A stretch of DNA of 64,000 bases from Gammaproteobacteria bacterium (lineage in GTDB: Bacteria; Pseudomonadota; Gammaproteobacteria; Steroidobacterales; Steroidobacteraceae), in contig JAJFKF010000035.1 in assembly GCA_021773365.1 (NCBI GenBank), forward strand, positions 1-64,000, given 5' to 3'. Below the pieces are notes generated by a model. It searched no databases and was not told the DNA's origin. It saw only the letters and a list, made by a program, of their open reading frames with translations. Positions 63,129 to 64,000 of this stretch are shown here, piece by piece (the stretch's first letter is position 1; each line of letters opens with the position of its first letter). Position numbers and translations under genes: made by a program.

Positions 63129-63665
63129 TCAGGGCTCCCTGAACTGCGACTTGAAGTGCGCCATGGCGCGGATGAGATATCGCTGCACGGTTTTCTTCGT
63201 GAGGCCGAGCTCGCGCGCAATCTCATCGGGCGTCAACCCATAGCGCTTGCGCAGCAACAGACAGGCCTGGTAGTTCTTCGGCAGGCCTTGCAGCAGCCGT
63301 TGCGTCTCGCGCGCGAAATGCATGCGGTGGGCGAGGTCGCCCTGGCTTTCGTCGGGAGTGCGGGCGCTGGCGTCATCCAGCAGTTCGGAATTGTAGACCA
63401 CGGGGTTTTTGCGGTCCCGCAGCCGCAACTCATGCGCGATGTTGCGCGCAATCCGGTACATGAATCCCTGTGGATTCTGAATGACCTCATCGCGCGGCAA
63501 CTGCAGGAGACGCAGATAGACGCTCTGCGCCAGGTCGCGGGCGTCTTCCGCGCTCGCCGCCCGGCGGCCGAGGAAACGCTCCAGCTCCGGGCCGTATTCC
63601 TCATAGACCCTGCGAGCGAGATCAGCCGGCGAGCGTTGTTCCAATGTATTCAATGAGTTAAGCAC
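63129..63665 (-). CDS. FecI-like ECF sigma factor, module 3
   Basis: 178 residues. Region 2 is ELERFLGRRAASAEDARDLAQSVYLRLLQL, with GFMYRIARNIAHELRLRDR after it. Region 4 is LPKNYQACLLLRKRYGLTPDEIARELGLTKKTVQRYLIRAMAHF. It diverges from a TonB receptor gene at the window edge. The intergenic gap holds a 9-base inverted repeat. Confidence 0.88.
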   Translation of the reverse strand: MLNSLNTLEQRSPADLARRVYEEYGPELERFLGRRAASAEDARDLAQSVYLRLLQLPRDEVIQNPQGFMYRIARNIAHELRLRDRKNPVVYNSELLDDASARTPDESQGDLAHRMHFARETQRLLQGLPKNYQACLLLRKRYGLTPDEIARELGLTKKTVQRYLIRAMAHFKSQFREP

Positions 63666-63720
63666 TGCAGTTGGTGGAAATCGACTTCCCCTGGTCCCCT
63701 AGACATATCGAGCCGGGCCA

Positions 63721-63763
63721 AATAGGAACACCAATCGAAGCAGGATTCCGGCGCGTTCCTATT
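63721..63763. promoter_or_regulatory. Inverted repeat in divergent promoter region, module 3
   Basis: AATAGGAAC (63721-63729) and GTTCCTATT (63755-63763) are perfect inverted repeats 25 bases apart. Each strand thus carries GGAAC, the -35 core used by many ECF sigma factors, so this may be a pair of divergent ECF promoters or an operator. Matching -10 elements were not clear. Confidence 0.4.
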
Positions 63764-63826
63764 TTGCACCGCCCGATGCGTCTAGGCGATGAGAGCGTCG
63801 TTCGGCGTAACATTGGGGACACAAAA

Positions 63827-64000
63827 ATGTTGCTACGCAATTTCCTGCTGTCGATCGGATTGCTCGCCATGGCGGCGGTCGGGGAAGCCCAGAGCCTGCC
63901 ATCGGCGCCGGTATCCCTGAACATTCCCAAACAGGCGCTGGGTGATGCGTTGAACGAATTCGCACGTCAGGCCCAGCTGCACGTGGCGTTCTATTCAACG
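63827..64000 (+). CDS. TonB-dependent receptor, STN domain start, cut by window edge
   Basis: 58 codons from ATG 63827 to the edge. A signal peptide (LLSIGLLAMAAVGEAQS) is followed by VSLNIPKQALGDALNEFARQAQLHVAFYST, the start of an STN domain. With the divergent sigma/FecR genes, this is the third receptor of the window. The plug and barrel lie beyond the edge. Confidence 0.8.
   Translation, partial: MLLRNFLLSIGLLAMAAVGEAQSLPSAPVSLNIPKQALGDALNEFARQAQLHVAFYST

Noticed and set aside
1-64000. tRNA, rRNA, CRISPR or complete insertion sequence
   Set aside because: None was found on reading both strands; only a remnant of an IS66-type gene is supported.

Overview
The window is GC-rich, gene-dense chromosomal DNA. 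It most likely comes from a gammaproteobacterium of the Xanthomonadales/Nevskiales/Steroidobacter type. Pointers are a WbpB/D/E/I-type O-antigen sugar pathway, a GlrK-QseG-GlrR-like cluster, panD and galE, TypA/BipA, a MNIO (bufferin) cluster, and three FecI/FecR/TonB-receptor modules. No rRNA, tRNA or CRISPR array was found. The assignment rests on gene content only.

Layout. 1-8.4 kb (+): a surface-polysaccharide operon. It holds a nucleotide-sugar dehydrogenase cut by the window edge, a small EamA/SMR-like membrane protein, an acylation module (SGNH/DltD-like protein, MBOAT, acyl carrier protein), and WbpD-, WbpE-, WbpI- and WbpB-like enzymes. Together these should make UDP-2,3-diacetamido-2,3-dideoxy-mannuronic acid or a close relative. 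8.4-17.1 kb (-): a GT-C glycosyltransferase, acetoacetyl-CoA synthetase, the GlrR/QseG/GlrK-like cluster with a GlrR whose AAA+ core is degenerate, galE and panD. 17.2-19.3 kb: a lipoprotein gene and two decayed genes. 19.7-24.7 kb: the first ECF sigma-FecR-TonB receptor module. 25.1-31.5 kb: typA, a PAS-GGDEF-EAL protein and an S9 oligopeptidase. 31.6-38.8 kb: a FecR-like protein, then 5-oxoprolinase with DUF969, DUF979 and DUF2891. Between the last two groups lie two long hairpins carrying DnaA-box sequences. 38.9-41.0 kb: a REC-PAS-GGDEF-EAL regulator. 41.2-44.4 kb: a bufferin operon (bufA, bufB, bufC, ECF sigma, zinc-type anti-sigma).

44.5-62.0 kb looks accessory. Two copies of a 24-base repeat resembling the 5' end of dusA, a known integration target, bracket about 17.4 kb. 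Inside are an AbiE toxin-antitoxin pair, an unknown protein, several truncated genes, a second sigma/FecR/TonB-receptor module, a 2383-residue exported repeat protein ending in a TlpA-like thioredoxin domain, a nuclease fragment, an IS66-like remnant and a PrtN-like gene. No integrase is visible. 62.1-64 kb holds the third sigma/FecR/TonB-receptor module, cut by the window edge.

The strongest leads for new biology are the giant TPR-thioredoxin protein beside a TonB receptor, the ACP-dependent acylation module in the sugar locus, the GlrR lacking its sigma-54 contact loop, the predicted 5-oxoproline uptake operon, and the paired DnaA-box hairpins. All functions are read from sequence motifs by eye. 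No alignment or database search was run.
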